NCBI RefSeq assembly: GCF_900116065.1
Contig: NZ_FOZV01000004.1
Coordinates: forward strand, 248,001 to 312,000
Direction: 5' to 3'
Length of the DNA: 64,000 bases
From: Brevundimonas viscosa
GTDB taxonomy: Bacteria > Pseudomonadota > Alphaproteobacteria > Caulobacterales > Caulobacteraceae
Shown here piece after piece: positions 20,067-29,016 of this stretch. The notes under the pieces are model-generated. The model made no database searches. It saw nothing but the letters and a program-made list of their open reading frames with translations, and had not been told where the DNA came from. The translations under genes were made by a program, and so were the position numbers. Position 1 is the first letter of the stretch. The number at the start of each line of letters is the position of its first letter.

Positions 20067-21235
20067 GCCGGCCGCTGAAGATCATGCTGGTGGCCGCGGA
20101 GGCTTCCGGCGATGATCTGGGCGCCGGGCTGGCGCGGGCGCTGAAGGCCCGTCTCGGCGATGACGTGTCCTTCGTCGGCGTCGGGGGAGCCAAGATGGCC
20201 GCCGAGGGCGTGCGGAGCCCGTTTGACATCGCCGAACTGTCCGTCATCGGCTGGCTGGAGGGGCTGCGGGCTTACGGAGCGGTGAAGCGCCGGGTCGCCG
20301 ACACCGCCGCGCTGGCCATCGCCGAGAGCCCTGATGCGGTGGTGCTGATCGACAGCTGGGGTTTCACGATCCGCGTCGCGAAGGCGATCCGCGCCGCCAG
20401 ACCGCATATTCCCCTGATCAAGTACGTCGGGCCGCAGGTCTGGGCCTCGCGCCCGGGCCGGGCGAAAACCTTGGCCGGGACGGTCGATCACCTCCTCGCG
20501 CTCTATGCGTTCGATGCGCCCTGGTTCGAGCGTCACGGCCTCGCCACGACGGTTGTCGGCTCCCAGGCCCTGCACATCGACCTGGAGCAGGCCGATCCTG
20601 CCCGTTTCCGCGCGTCCCGCGGCATTGCGCCCGACGCCAATCTGCTGCTGGTCCTGCCGGGCAGCCGCCGCTCCGAGATCCGCCTGATGACGCCGGTGTA
20701 TGAGGCGGCGGTGGCCCGGTTGAAGCGGTTGGACCCGACGCTCGAGGTCGCGGTGGTGGCCGCCGGCCCTGTGGCCGGGGATGTGGCCGGCCGCGTCGCC
20801 TCCTGGCCTTTCCGCATCCATCTGGTGCAGGAGGCCGAGAAGCACGACGCCATGCTGGCGGCGACCGTGGCGCTGGCGACCAGCGGCACTGTGTCGTCCG
20901 AGCTGGCCGTGGCGGGCGTGCCGATGGTCATCGGCTACCGGTTCCAGCCTCTCAGCTACGCGATCATGCGGCCCTTCTTCACCGGCAGGTACGCGACCCT
21001 GTTCAATCACGCCGCCGATGAGGAGATCGCCCGGGAGCTGATCCAGGACGACGCCACTCCGGAGAGGTTCGCGGCCGAGGTCGGACGTCTGCTGTCGGAT
21101 CCGGAGGCGCGGCGGACGCAGGCGATCCGGCAGACCGAGGCGCTCGACCTGATGGGCCGCCACGGCCGCCACCCGTCGGAGATCGCCGCCGACGCCGTGC
21201 TGAGGGTGATCGCCGCCAAGGCGTCGGACGCCTAG
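20063..21235 (+). CDS. lpxB: Lipid-A-disaccharide synthase
   Basis: Joins lipid X and UDP-diacylglucosamine into the lipid A disaccharide. It is a 390-residue GT19 glycosyltransferase with an N-terminal AEASGDDLGAGLARAL motif, VGPQVWASRPGRAK, LLVLPGSRRSEI and the C-terminal donor-site block ATSGTVSSELAVAGVPMV. It begins with GTG overlapping lpxI. Its TAG stop shares the palindrome CTAG with the stop of the convergent gene at 21232. It closes the envelope cluster. Confidence 0.96.
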   Translation: MSRPLKIMLVAAEASGDDLGAGLARALKARLGDDVSFVGVGGAKMAAEGVRSPFDIAELSVIGWLEGLRAYGAVKRRVADTAALAIAESPDAVVLIDSWGFTIRVAKAIRAARPHIPLIKYVGPQVWASRPGRAKTLAGTVDHLLALYAFDAPWFERHGLATTVVGSQALHIDLEQADPARFRASRGIAPDANLLLVLPGSRRSEIRLMTPVYEAAVARLKRLDPTLEVAVVAAGPVAGDVAGRVASWPFRIHLVQEAEKHDAMLAATVALATSGTVSSELAVAGVPMVIGYRFQPLSYAIMRPFFTGRYATLFNHAADEEIARELIQDDATPERFAAEVGRLLSDPEARRTQAIRQTEALDLMGRHGRHPSEIAADAVLRVIAAKASDA

Positions 21236-22365
21236 GGGCGAGGCCCTGCGGCGGCATCGAGCAGCGCGCGCCATCCGCCGCCCGACAGGCTGCGGCGGGC
21301 GAGGATCATCGCGGCGACCACGCAGGCGCTGAACAGGGCGCCCTCGAGCGCCGCGGTCACGACCTGGCTGACCGGCCCCAGTCCGGTCTCGCCGAACAGC
21401 GCGCCGATCTGGTCGAGGCGCAGGCGGGACTGGGGGAAGCGGGTTGCGAGCTGGTCCAGACTGCCGCCCATCAGCCGACCGCCGAGCAGGGGGATGGCCG
21501 CGCCCGCCGCGCCCCCCGCAAGCGCGGTCGCGGCCACGCTCCGGCGCAGGGGCAATGAGCGCGAGCCTCGGCTGGCCAGCCAGGCTCCAAGACCGACCGC
21601 CGCGCCCAGCAGCGCGCCCTCGGTCGCGCCGGTGATGTCTCCCGGCGTCTGGCCGAACAGCAGGTCGAAGGCGTCGGTTCCCAGCAGTTTGACCACCGCT
21701 CCGACGATCATGCCGGCCAGGGCCCCGCCGAGGATGCTCCAGGGACCGGGACGTCCCGAGGCGAAGCCGGCGGAGGCGATCCCGACGCCCACGCCCACGC
21801 CGCCGATGAGGCCAACGAGGACGGTCAGGCAGATCAGGACGAGAAGCACCGACGCGGCGCCCATGCCCCCCTGCAGCGGCTGGGAGGCGCCCACGAAGCC
21901 GTAGAACAACCCGCCCAGCGCGCCGGCGGCGCCGCCGCCCACCATCCCGGCCACGGAGAGAAAGGCGATTTCAGGCAGCGTGCCGGCGCGGGCGGCGCCC
22001 GTTGGCGACACAGACGGGGGCGCTGGCGTCGCGGACGGCTCCTCGTCGAGCCGCTCCACCGTGGCGATGAAGCGGTAGCCGTGCTTGGGCACGGTCTCGA
22101 TAAAGCGCGGCCGGCCCGCGTCGTCGCCCAACTGACGACGCAGGGTGCGGATGCACTGGGTCAGCGCCTCGTCGGTGACCGGCACGCCGCGCCAGACCTC
22201 CTCGAGGAAGCGGTCCTTGGAGACAAGGCGGCCCTGTTCGCTGACCAGCAGGGCGAGGGCGTCGAGGTAGCGGGCGTTGAGCTCCACCCGCGTATCGTCC
22301 AGCCGTAGCTGGCGGTCGCGGGGGTCCAGCAGGAAGCCTTCGAAGCGGTAGCGGCCGGGCGCCAT
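21232..22365 (-). CDS. Winged-helix (OmpR/CadC-type) regulator with polytopic membrane domain
   Basis: Residues 1-105 form a transcriptional-regulator C-terminal winged helix (YRFEGFLLDPRDRQLRL; recognition region DEALTQCIRTLRRQLGDD; wing RFIETVPKHGYRFIATVERL), as in CadC/ToxR. After a short Pro/Thr/Ala linker come about six hydrophobic, glycine- and alanine-rich segments to residue about 365. ToxR-like proteins have a single transmembrane helix and a periplasmic sensor, so this architecture is unusual. The gene converges on lpxB with a shared CTAG stop and is divergent from the next small gene. Its signal and targets are unknown; an envelope-sensing role is only a guess from position. Confidence 0.8.
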   Translation of the reverse strand: MAPGRYRFEGFLLDPRDRQLRLDDTRVELNARYLDALALLVSEQGRLVSKDRFLEEVWRGVPVTDEALTQCIRTLRRQLGDDAGRPRFIETVPKHGYRFIATVERLDEEPSATPAPPSVSPTGAARAGTLPEIAFLSVAGMVGGGAAGALGGLFYGFVGASQPLQGGMGAASVLLVLICLTVLVGLIGGVGVGVGIASAGFASGRPGPWSILGGALAGMIVGAVVKLLGTDAFDLLFGQTPGDITGATEGALLGAAVGLGAWLASRGSRSLPLRRSVAATALAGGAAGAAIPLLGGRLMGGSLDQLATRFPQSRLRLDQIGALFGETGLGPVSQVVTAALEGALFSACVVAAMILARRSLSGGGWRALLDAAAGPRP

Positions 22366-22452
22366 GTTTCAGCACAACCTCACGACTTGCTCATGCCGCT
22401 CACCCGGCGCGCAGGGCAGGGGTGAGCCTCCCCCAGGTGCGGAGGCAAGGCA

Positions 22453-22899
22453 ATGGCCGGAGAAGCGGAAATCGGCGAGCTGCGCCGCGGTCGGCGATGG
22501 ATGATCGCCAGCGCCGTCGGCGTCGCCGGACTGATGGGACTGTCGATCGTGGTCGACGAGCCCGTCGACGAGAGGGAGGACCTGGTTCTGTCCGGCGGCG
22601 AGGTCACGAGAAGCGGCTCTGGCGGGCTCGTCTGGCGAGGCGTGCTGAGCAACACCGCTCGCGAGGCCTGCCGCGACCTCGCCGTGGAGATCCGCTTCCT
22701 CGACGGGACCGGCGCTCTGGCCGGCGAACTCACCGCCAGCATCAGCCGGCTGGCGGCCGGCGGGCGGCTTGATCTGGAAGCCGCTCTGCCGAAAGGGGCG
22801 GTGGGGTTGCAGATCTACGCCCTGCGCTGGCGGACGCGCGACGCCAGCATCGAACTGGGCCCGTTCGCGTCGCGGCCGCTGGCGCGGCTCACCGCCTGA
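22453..22899 (+). CDS. Small single-pass membrane protein of unknown function
   Basis: I do not recognise the family. The 148 residues begin with a charged segment (EAEIGELRRGRRW), then one hydrophobic helix (MIASAVGVAGLMGLSIVV) and a soluble beta-rich domain of about 110 residues. That domain contains NTAREACRDLAVEIRFLDG, which resembles FxLYD-type extracytoplasmic beta domains. GGAGG sits upstream of ATG 22453. It is divergent from the winged-helix regulator across an 87-nt gap, so the two may share regulation. Codon use matches the neighbours. Confidence 0.7.
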   Translation: MAGEAEIGELRRGRRWMIASAVGVAGLMGLSIVVDEPVDEREDLVLSGGEVTRSGSGGLVWRGVLSNTAREACRDLAVEIRFLDGTGALAGELTASISRLAAGGRLDLEAALPKGAVGLQIYALRWRTRDASIELGPFASRPLARLTA

Positions 22900-22916
22900 C
22901 GACCCGGACAGCAGAA

Positions 22917-22944
22917 AGGCGCCGGAGCTGTCGCCCCGGCGCCT
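22917..22944 (-). terminator. Intrinsic terminator downstream of gltA
   Basis: AGGCGCCGG (22917-22925) and CCGGCGCCT (22936-22944) form a 9-bp stem with a 10-nt loop. On the minus strand it is followed by TTTCTGCTG, so it fits a rho-independent terminator for gltA, whose stop lies 22 nt upstream. Read on the plus strand it also sits just after the small membrane gene, so it may act in both directions. Confidence 0.7.
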
Positions 22945-22965
22945 CCGACAGGTTTCGCGCTGCGA

Positions 22966-24267
22966 TCAGCCGCGGTTCTGGATCGGCACGTAGTCGCGCT
23001 CGGTCGGACCGGTGTACAGCTGACGCGGGCGGCCGATCTTCTGCGACGGGTCCTCCATCATCTCCTGCCACTGGGCGATCCAGCCGACGGTGCGGGCCAG
23101 GGCGAACAGCACGGTGAACATGGTGGTCGGGAAGCCCATCGCCGACAGGGTGATGCCAGAGTAGAAGTCGACGTTCGGGAACAGCTTGCGCTCGATGAAG
23201 TATTCGTCGTTCAGCGCCACGCGCTCCAGCTCGCGGGCCACCTGCAGCAGCGGATCGTTCGGATCGCCGACCGCTTCCAGCACCTCGTGGGCGCTCTGCT
23301 GCATCACCTTGGCGCGCGGATCGTAGTTCTTGTACACGCGGTGGCCGAAGCCCATCAGCTTGTACTTGCGGGCCTTCACCCCCTCGATGAACTCGGGGAT
23401 GCGCTCGGGCGTGCCGATCTCCTTGAGCATGTTCAGCGCCTCCTCGTTGGCCCCGCCGTGCGACGGGCCCCACAGGCAGGCGATGCCGGCGGCGATGCAG
23501 GCGAACGGGTTGGCGCCTGAGGAACCGGCTAGGCGCACCGTCGAGGTCGAGGCGTTCTGCTCGTGGTCGGCGTGGAGGATGAAGATGCGGTCCATGGCGC
23601 GGGCCAGCACCGGATTGACCACATAGTCCTCGGCCGGCACGGCGAAGCACATGCGCAGGAAGTTCTCGGCGTAGTTCAGGTCGTTGCGCGGCGACACGAA
23701 CGGCTGGCCGATGTGATACTTGTACGCCCGCGCGGCGATGGTCGGCATCTTGGCGATCAGGCGGATGGCCGAGATGTTGCGCTGGACCGGATCGTTGATG
23801 TCGAGGCTGTCGTGATAGAAGGCCGACAGGGCCCCGACGGTCCCGACCATGATCGCCATCGGGTGGGCGTCGCGGCGGAAGCCCTCGAAGAAGCGGTCGA
23901 ACTGGGAGTGCAGCATCGTGTGCATGGTGATGCTGTTTTCGAACTTCTCGTACTCGGCCGCCGTGGGCAGCTCGCCGTGCAGGAGCAGGTGGCAGACCTC
24001 GACGAAGTTCGACTTCGAGGCCAGCTGATCGATCGGGTAGCCGCGGTGCAGCAGCACGCCCTCGTCGCCGTCGATGAAGGTGAGGGCCGACTCGCAGCTG
24101 GCGGTCGAGGTGAAGCCCGGGTCGTAGGTGAAGGCGCCGGTCGCCCCGTACAGCTTGCGGATGTCGATGACATCCGGGCCGGTCGACCCCGAGAGCACCG
24201 GAAGGTCGACGGTCTTGTCGCCGTGGGTCAGCGTCGCCGTCCCGGCGGCCTTGGCTTGTTCGGTCAT
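22966..24267 (-). CDS. gltA: Citrate synthase
   Basis: Condenses oxaloacetate and acetyl-CoA to open the TCA cycle. The 433-residue type II (hexameric, NADH-sensitive in other proteobacteria) enzyme shows the catalytic triad context: histidine in [13 protein letters not shown], histidine in [15 protein letters not shown] and aspartate in NVDFYSGI. The open frame extends upstream, but ATG 24267 has GAAGGGG 5 nt upstream and begins [12 protein letters not shown]. It follows gltX in the same direction with a 70-nt gap. Confidence 0.97.
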   Translation of the reverse strand: MTEQAKAAGTATLTHGDKTVDLPVLSGSTGPDVIDIRKLYGATGAFTYDPGFTSTASCESALTFIDGDEGVLLHRGYPIDQLASKSNFVEVCHLLLHGELPTAAEYEKFENSITMHTMLHSQFDRFFEGFRRDAHPMAIMVGTVGALSAFYHDSLDINDPVQRNISAIRLIAKMPTIAARAYKYHIGQPFVSPRNDLNYAENFLRMCFAVPAEDYVVNPVLARAMDRIFILHADHEQNASTSTVRLAGSSGANPFACIAAGIACLWGPSHGGANEEALNMLKEIGTPERIPEFIEGVKARKYKLMGFGHRVYKNYDPRAKVMQQSAHEVLEAVGDPNDPLLQVARELERVALNDEYFIERKLFPNVDFYSGITLSAMGFPTTMFTVLFALARTVGWIAQWQEMMEDPSQKIGRPRQLYTGPTERDYVPIQNRG

Positions 24268-24337
24268 CTGGGCCCCTTCATGATCCTGCGGCGGCCATTT
24301 TCGCGGGGAGGCGTCGGCCGCGTTTCGTTTGTGAACG

Positions 24338-25759
24338 TCACTTAGTCTGTTGCAGCGCGTCATCCAAGCGCCCGAGGGCGTCTTCCCGCCCCAAAGCGGC
24401 CAACGTTTTCGCGATGTCGGGCGAGGTCGCGCTGCCGGTCAGGGCCGCCCGCATGGCCGGACCGATCTTGCCGAAGCCCACCGCCTCCTCCTCGGCGAAG
24501 GCCTTGAGCTCCGCCTCGAGGGCGAAGACGTCCCAGCTGGCGAAGAGCTGAAGCCGGTCGCGCAGGCGGCCGATCCGCTCGCCGGACTCGCCCGAAAGCA
24601 GGGCGCGGCCCTTGTCGTCGAGCGCCAGCGGGCGGGACTTCAGGACGAAGGCGGTCTGGTCGGCGAGTTCGAGCGTGGTCTTCGCCCGGTCCTTGACGAA
24701 CGGCATGGCCCGCAGCAGCCGGTCCTCGTCATGCTCGCCGAGGGCGTGACCGCGCGCGAGGTGGACGTCCAGGGTCAGCTTGGCCAGCCGGTCGTCCTCG
24801 GCCATCCGGATCCAGTGGGCGTTGACGTGGGCCAGCTTGTCGAAGTCCAGCCGGGCGGGCGCCTTGCCGACGCCGGAGAGGTCGAACCAGGCCTGTGCCT
24901 GTTCGTCGGAGAACAGCTCGTCGTCGCCGTGGCTCCAGCCGAGGCGGGCGAGATAGTTGCGCATGGCCTCGGGCAGGTAGCCCATCTCCGCGTACTCGTG
25001 CACGGCCTGGGCGCCGTGACGCTTGCTGAGCTTGGCGCCGTCCGGGCCGTGGATCAGCGGAATGTGGGCGAAGGTCGGGCGGGCCCAGCCGAGGGCGTCG
25101 TAGATCAGGCTCTGCCGCGCCGCGTTGTTGAGGTGGTCGTCGCCGCGGATGACGTGGGTCACCCCCATGTCGTGGTCGTCGACCACCACGGCGAGGTTGT
25201 AGGTCGGGGCGCCGTCGGAACGCAGGATGACGAGATCGTCGAGCGCCGCGGATTCCCACCGCACGGCGCCCTGCACCGCGTCCTCGACCACCACGGCGGC
25301 GTCGAGGGGACGGCGGAAGCGCACGGTGTGGGGCTTCTCCAGATCGTCGACGGTCGGCTCGCGATCGCGCCAGGGCGACTCGAAGGCGCGGCCCTCCGCC
25401 TTGGCGGCGTCGCGCAGGGCGCCGGTCTCCTCGGCGGTCAGAAAGTCGCGGTAGGCGTGGCCGTTCTCCAGCAGCTGGTCGACCACCTCGCGGTGGCGAT
25501 CGGCGCGCGAGGCCTGGAACACAGGCTCCTCGTCGGCGAACAGCTCCAGCCATGCCAGGCCGTCGAAGATGGCCTTCACCGCAGCGTCGGTCGAACGCTC
25601 GCGGTCGGTGTCCTCGACCCGCACGAGGAACTTTCCGTTGCGTCCCCGGGCATACAGGTAGTTGAGTAACGCTGTTCTGGCTCCCCCGATGTGGAGGTAG
25701 CCGGTCGGCGAGGGGGCGAAGCGGGTGACCACTTCGGGCTTCGAGTCAGATGAGGTCAT
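24338..25759 (-). CDS. gltX: Glutamate--tRNA ligase
   Basis: Charges tRNA(Glu) with glutamate. It is a class I synthetase of 473 residues with HIGH-type motif [11 protein letters not shown] near residue 22 and KMSKS-type motif [10 protein letters not shown] near residue 240, followed by the helical anticodon-binding domain. Many alphaproteobacteria have a second GluRS, and whether this organism does cannot be told here. Its ATG (complement of 25757-25759) overlaps the candidate ATG of comEC on the other strand. Confidence 0.96.
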   Translation of the reverse strand: MTSSDSKPEVVTRFAPSPTGYLHIGGARTALLNYLYARGRNGKFLVRVEDTDRERSTDAAVKAIFDGLAWLELFADEEPVFQASRADRHREVVDQLLENGHAYRDFLTAEETGALRDAAKAEGRAFESPWRDREPTVDDLEKPHTVRFRRPLDAAVVVEDAVQGAVRWESAALDDLVILRSDGAPTYNLAVVVDDHDMGVTHVIRGDDHLNNAARQSLIYDALGWARPTFAHIPLIHGPDGAKLSKRHGAQAVHEYAEMGYLPEAMRNYLARLGWSHGDDELFSDEQAQAWFDLSGVGKAPARLDFDKLAHVNAHWIRMAEDDRLAKLTLDVHLARGHALGEHDEDRLLRAMPFVKDRAKTTLELADQTAFVLKSRPLALDDKGRALLSGESGERIGRLRDRLQLFASWDVFALEAELKAFAEEEAVGFGKIGPAMRAALTGSATSPDIAKTLAALGREDALGRLDDALQQTK

Positions 25760-27935
25760 GGCGGGTCGGTCCGGTCGGGCCGCCCTTATAGCGCCCGGTG
25801 CGGCGAAGCCTACCCCGGCGGCGTGGGTGAGAAGCTTCCTGAAGGATCAGATCGACGCCCAGGCGCTGCGGTGGCGGCTATGGGCGCCGGTCGCGTTCGG
25901 CGGCGGCTGCGCCGTCTACTTCGCCCTGAAGACGGAGCCGTCGCTCTGGCCGCTGTTGCTGGCGGCGGTGGCTGCCTTCGGCGTCTGGCTGGCGGCGCGG
26001 CGGGCGGGGCTGAGGCGCGGCTGGACCCTGCCACTGATGCTGCTGGCCTGTTTCGCGCTCGGCCTGACGGGAACGAAACTGCGGACGGAGGCCGTGACGG
26101 CGCCGATCGCCCCAGCAATGGCGGCGCCGACCGTCGTCGAGGGCTGGGTGGTCGACGTCGACAGTCCCGGCGCCGCAGGGGCCCGGGTGGTGCTCGCCCC
26201 CGTGCGGATCCGCGGCCTGGCGCCGGAGGCGACGCCCGTGCGGCTCCGCGCCACGGTGCGCGGCGAGGCGCCGGAGCCGGGGCAGGCGGTCCGCCTCTTC
26301 GCCATCCTCAATCCGCCGCCCGCGCCGGCGAGTCCCGGGGCCTATGACTTCGGCCGCAACGCCTTCTTCCAGCGCATGGGCGGCGTGGCTTTCACCGTCG
26401 GGGAGACCCGGCCCGCCCTGTTGCCCCACCCACCCGCGTCCCTGCGGCGAACCATGGCGATCAACGGCCTGCGCTACGATCTGGCCCGGCGGATTGTCGA
26501 ACGGCTGGGGCCGCGCACCGGAGGCGTGGCCGCAGCGATGACAACGGGTCATGAAGCGTGGCTGGATCCGGCCGAGGTGGACCGGATGAGGGACTCCGGC
26601 CTCGCCCACATCCTGTCGATCTCGGGGCTGCACATGGCGGTGGTGGGCGGCTTCGCCTTCTTCCTCGTGCGCCTGCTGGTCGCGGCCTGGCCGTGGCTGG
26701 CGCTGCGGGTATCCGGAAAGAAGGTGGCGGCCTGGGGCGGGCTGATCGCGGTCGGAACCTATCTGGTCGTCTCGGGCGCGCCGCCGCCGGCCGAGCGCGC
26801 GGCGATCACCGCGGCCATCGCCTTCCTCGCCATCCTGCTCGACCGGCAGGCCATCACGATGCACGCCCTCGCCGTCGCGGCGCTGGTCGTGCTGGCGCTG
26901 CAGCCGGAAGCCATCGTGACGCCGGGATTCCAGATGTCCTTCGCGGCCACCGCCGCCCTCGTCGCCCTGGTCGAGGCCTGGCCAAGGCGACCGAAGGAGA
27001 TCTCGGCGCCCTGGCCGATTCTGGCGGTGCAGCGCGCCGGCGCCTGGCTGGGCGCCGCCGTGCTGGCCAGTCTCGTCGCCGGCGCCGCCACGGGACCGTT
27101 CGCCATGCAGCACTTCAACCGCACGGCGATGTACGGCCTGCTGGCCAATCTGACGGTGGCCCCGATCTCGGACTTTCTGGTGATGCCGGCGCTGGCGCTC
27201 GGCGCCCTGCTGGAACCGCTCGGCCTGGGCGCGCCCTTCCTGTGGCTGGCGGGGCAGGGGATCGCCGCCACCCTGGCGGTCGGCGGCTGGGTGGCGGGTC
27301 TGCCCGGGGCGGTGCGCACCGTCGCCAGCGCGCCGGATGTCGCCCTGCCTATAGCCTTTCTTGGGGTGCTGTTCTGCTGCCTGTGGCGCGGGCCGCTGCG
27401 CTGGCTGGGCCTGCCGTTCGCCTGCGCGGTGCTCGTCTGGCCGCGACCGCCCGCGCCGGATCTCTGGATCGGCGAAGGCGGGACCCAGGCCGCCTTCGTC
27501 AGCGGCGGGAAGGCGGTCGTCGTGCGTCCCGGCGTGCGTCAGTTCGCGGTCGACGTCTGGTCGAGGCGGCGGGGGCTCGAGGCGATCCAGCGGCCCGGGG
27601 AGGGCTGGGCCTGCTCCCGCCTCGCCTGCGCTCCGGCCGAGCCGGGGGCCGCGCCTGTCGCCATCTGGTGGGGACGCCGTCCGCCGACGAGAGAACAGCT
27701 CGACGACCTGTGCCGCTCGGCGGCCGTGGTGGGAATTCGGGCTGCGGTCGTCACCCTTCCGGCTGCGTGCGAGGGAAGGCTCGTGCTCGACGGGGTCGAC
27801 TGGGCGCGCGGCGGCGCCGTCGAGCTGTGGCGCACCGGGTCGCCGTCGGCGAAGCAGTGGCGCGCGCGGTGGGTGGCGGAAACGCGGGGCGACCGGCCGT
27901 GGTCCCCGACGGCGGCTACGCCGCCTCCGGGATGA
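25758..27935 (+). CDS. comEC: ComEC/Rec2 family competence protein
   Basis: The family forms the inner-membrane channel for single-stranded DNA uptake in natural transformation. The roughly 725-residue product has an N-terminal DUF4131-like region and the Competence domain with many transmembrane helices (around residues 240-530; HILSISGLHMAVVGGFAFFL is diagnostic). Its C-terminal domain is short and lacks an HxHxDH metal site, so the usual metallo-beta-lactamase part is degenerate. The start is uncertain: ATG 25758 has GAGG upstream but overlaps the gltX start; GTG 25725 or GTG 25827 are alternatives. The last residues are encoded by a palindromic element. Confidence 0.88.
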   Translation: MAGRSGRAALIAPGAAKPTPAAWVRSFLKDQIDAQALRWRLWAPVAFGGGCAVYFALKTEPSLWPLLLAAVAAFGVWLAARRAGLRRGWTLPLMLLACFALGLTGTKLRTEAVTAPIAPAMAAPTVVEGWVVDVDSPGAAGARVVLAPVRIRGLAPEATPVRLRATVRGEAPEPGQAVRLFAILNPPPAPASPGAYDFGRNAFFQRMGGVAFTVGETRPALLPHPPASLRRTMAINGLRYDLARRIVERLGPRTGGVAAAMTTGHEAWLDPAEVDRMRDSGLAHILSISGLHMAVVGGFAFFLVRLLVAAWPWLALRVSGKKVAAWGGLIAVGTYLVVSGAPPPAERAAITAAIAFLAILLDRQAITMHALAVAALVVLALQPEAIVTPGFQMSFAATAALVALVEAWPRRPKEISAPWPILAVQRAGAWLGAAVLASLVAGAATGPFAMQHFNRTAMYGLLANLTVAPISDFLVMPALALGALLEPLGLGAPFLWLAGQGIAATLAVGGWVAGLPGAVRTVASAPDVALPIAFLGVLFCCLWRGPLRWLGLPFACAVLVWPRPPAPDLWIGEGGTQAAFVSGGKAVVVRPGVRQFAVDVWSRRRGLEAIQRPGEGWACSRLACAPAEPGAAPVAIWWGRRPPTREQLDDLCRSAAVVGIRAAVVTLPAACEGRLVLDGVDWARGGAVELWRTGSPSAKQWRARWVAETRGDRPWSPTAATPPPG
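27903..27932. repeat. Palindromic element at the comEC 3' end
   Basis: GGCGGC (27911-27916), loop TAC, GCCGCC (27920-27925), with flanking TCCC (27903-27906) and GGGA (27929-27932) that can extend the stem. The surrounding GTCCCCGA...TCCGGGATGACA pattern resembles palindromes I remember from many alphaproteobacterial intergenic regions; this was not searched. It encodes the last residues of comEC and sits 13 nt before the convergent lexA stop. It could act as a bidirectional transcription stop. Confidence 0.5.
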
Positions 27936-27944
27936 CAAGGGGGC

Positions 27945-28637
27945 CTAGTGGTAGCGGCGGATGAGTCCGACCAGCTTGCCCTGCACCGCCACCTGGTCGG
28001 CGCCGAAGATCTTCGTCTCGTAGTTGCGGTTGGCGGGCTCGAGGGCGATCGACGCGCCCTTCTTGCGCAGCCGCTTGAGCGTCGCCTGCTCGCCCTCGAC
28101 GAGGGCGACGACGATCTCGCCGGAGTTGGCCTGATCGGCCGACTTGATGATCACCAGGTCGCCGTCGAGGATGCCCGCCTCGATCATCGAGTCGCCCTCG
28201 ATCTCCAGCAGGTAATGCTCGCCGGCCCCGAGCATGGCCTCCGGCACCGGGTAGCGAGCCTGTTCGTGTTCGATGGCGTCGATGGGCGTGCCGGCGGCGA
28301 TCTTGCCCATCAGCGACAGCTCGCGCGTATCGTTGGCCGCCTGGACGGGGGCCGGACGGCCGCCGCCCTCGATGATCCCGGGCGTGAAGCCGGGGCGGCC
28401 GCGAGGCGCGCCGGTCGTCGCCTGCTCCGGCAGCTTGACCACCTCCAGCGCCCGGGCCCGGTGGGCCAGCCGGCGGATGAAGCCGCGCTCCTCCAGCGCC
28501 GTAATCAGACGGTGGATGCCCGATTTCGACGCCAGATCCAGCGCCTCCTTCATCTCGTCGAACGAGGGGGAGACGCCGGTCTCCTTGATCCGTTCGTGGA
28601 TGAACATCAGCAATTCGTGCTGTTTGCGCGTGAGCAT
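27945..28637 (-). CDS. lexA: LexA repressor
   Basis: Represses the SOS regulon and is inactivated by RecA-stimulated self-cleavage. The 230 residues comprise an N-terminal winged helix ([20 protein letters not shown]), a linker and a C-terminal S24 protease domain. The scissile Ala-Gly is in KIAAGTPID, the catalytic serine in EGDSMIEAG and the lysine in [10 protein letters not shown]. The frame extends upstream to 28700, but ATG 28637 begins the conserved MLTRKQ. Two LexA boxes lie directly upstream, so autoregulation is expected. Confidence 0.96.
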   Translation of the reverse strand: MLTRKQHELLMFIHERIKETGVSPSFDEMKEALDLASKSGIHRLITALEERGFIRRLAHRARALEVVKLPEQATTGAPRGRPGFTPGIIEGGGRPAPVQAANDTRELSLMGKIAAGTPIDAIEHEQARYPVPEAMLGAGEHYLLEIEGDSMIEAGILDGDLVIIKSADQANSGEIVVALVEGEQATLKRLRKKGASIALEPANRNYETKIFGADQVAVQGKLVGLIRRYH

Positions 28638-28666
28638 GAAGACCTCGAGGCGAATCCCGTTGAAGG

Positions 28667-28681
28667 GAACGCTAACGGAAC
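28667..28681 (-). promoter_or_regulatory. LexA box 1 upstream of lexA
   Basis: GAAC-GCTAACG-GAAC on the plus strand, i.e. GTTC-N7-GTTC on the coding strand of lexA. This is the alphaproteobacterial SOS box and matches the consensus at all eight fixed positions. It lies 30 nt upstream of the lexA ATG, consistent with promoter occlusion. Confidence 0.85.
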
Positions 28682-28703
28682 AAACCGCAAACGTCCACAA
28701 GGT

Positions 28704-28718
28704 GTTCCTGTGCTGTTC
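28704..28718 (+). promoter_or_regulatory. LexA box 2 upstream of lexA
   Basis: GTTC-CTGTGCT-GTTC on the plus strand, again a perfect GTTC-N7-GTTC. Its direct repeat has the opposite orientation to box 1 and starts 37 nt farther from lexA. A CtrA-like TTAA-N7-TTAC (28722-28736) lies just beyond it and is a weaker, unverified candidate. Confidence 0.82.
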
Positions 28719-28732
28719 CGGTTAAGGTCCGG

Positions 28733-28972
28733 TTACCGTGAAGCCGGCCCGCCGTTGCGCAGGGTCCGCCCGCGGCGGACCTGCGCCGCCGTCCGCCAAC
28801 CGCTCGCCAGGGCGGCCGCAAGCGAAAGCCACTTCAGGCCGTTTCGCAACCCGTCGGGTCCGCCTAGCCCCTCGGTGAAGAAGCTCGCGCTGAACGCCAG
28901 GATCGCAATCGCGGCGAAAGCCTTGGCGAGGCGGTCAAGCTTTGGTCCGCGGCCCTCGTGAAGATCCGTCAT
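28733..28972 (-). CDS. Small two-helix membrane protein of unknown function
   Basis: I do not recognise the family. The 79 residues contain two hydrophobic helices (LAKAFAAIAILAFSASFF and WLSLAAALASGW) separated by a short glycine-rich loop, with basic ends. No clear Shine-Dalgarno precedes ATG 28972. It lies between trpC and lexA in the same direction, the place where moaC and moeA commonly sit in alphaproteobacteria. The codon pattern is GC3-rich like the neighbours, which supports a real gene. Confidence 0.6.
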   Translation of the reverse strand: MTDLHEGRGPKLDRLAKAFAAIAILAFSASFFTEGLGGPDGLRNGLKWLSLAAALASGWRTAAQVRRGRTLRNGGPASR

Positions 28973-29016
28973 GGGGGCAGACTGCAGCCGTGCGGCTGTT
29001 CCGACAAGCCGTGGCC

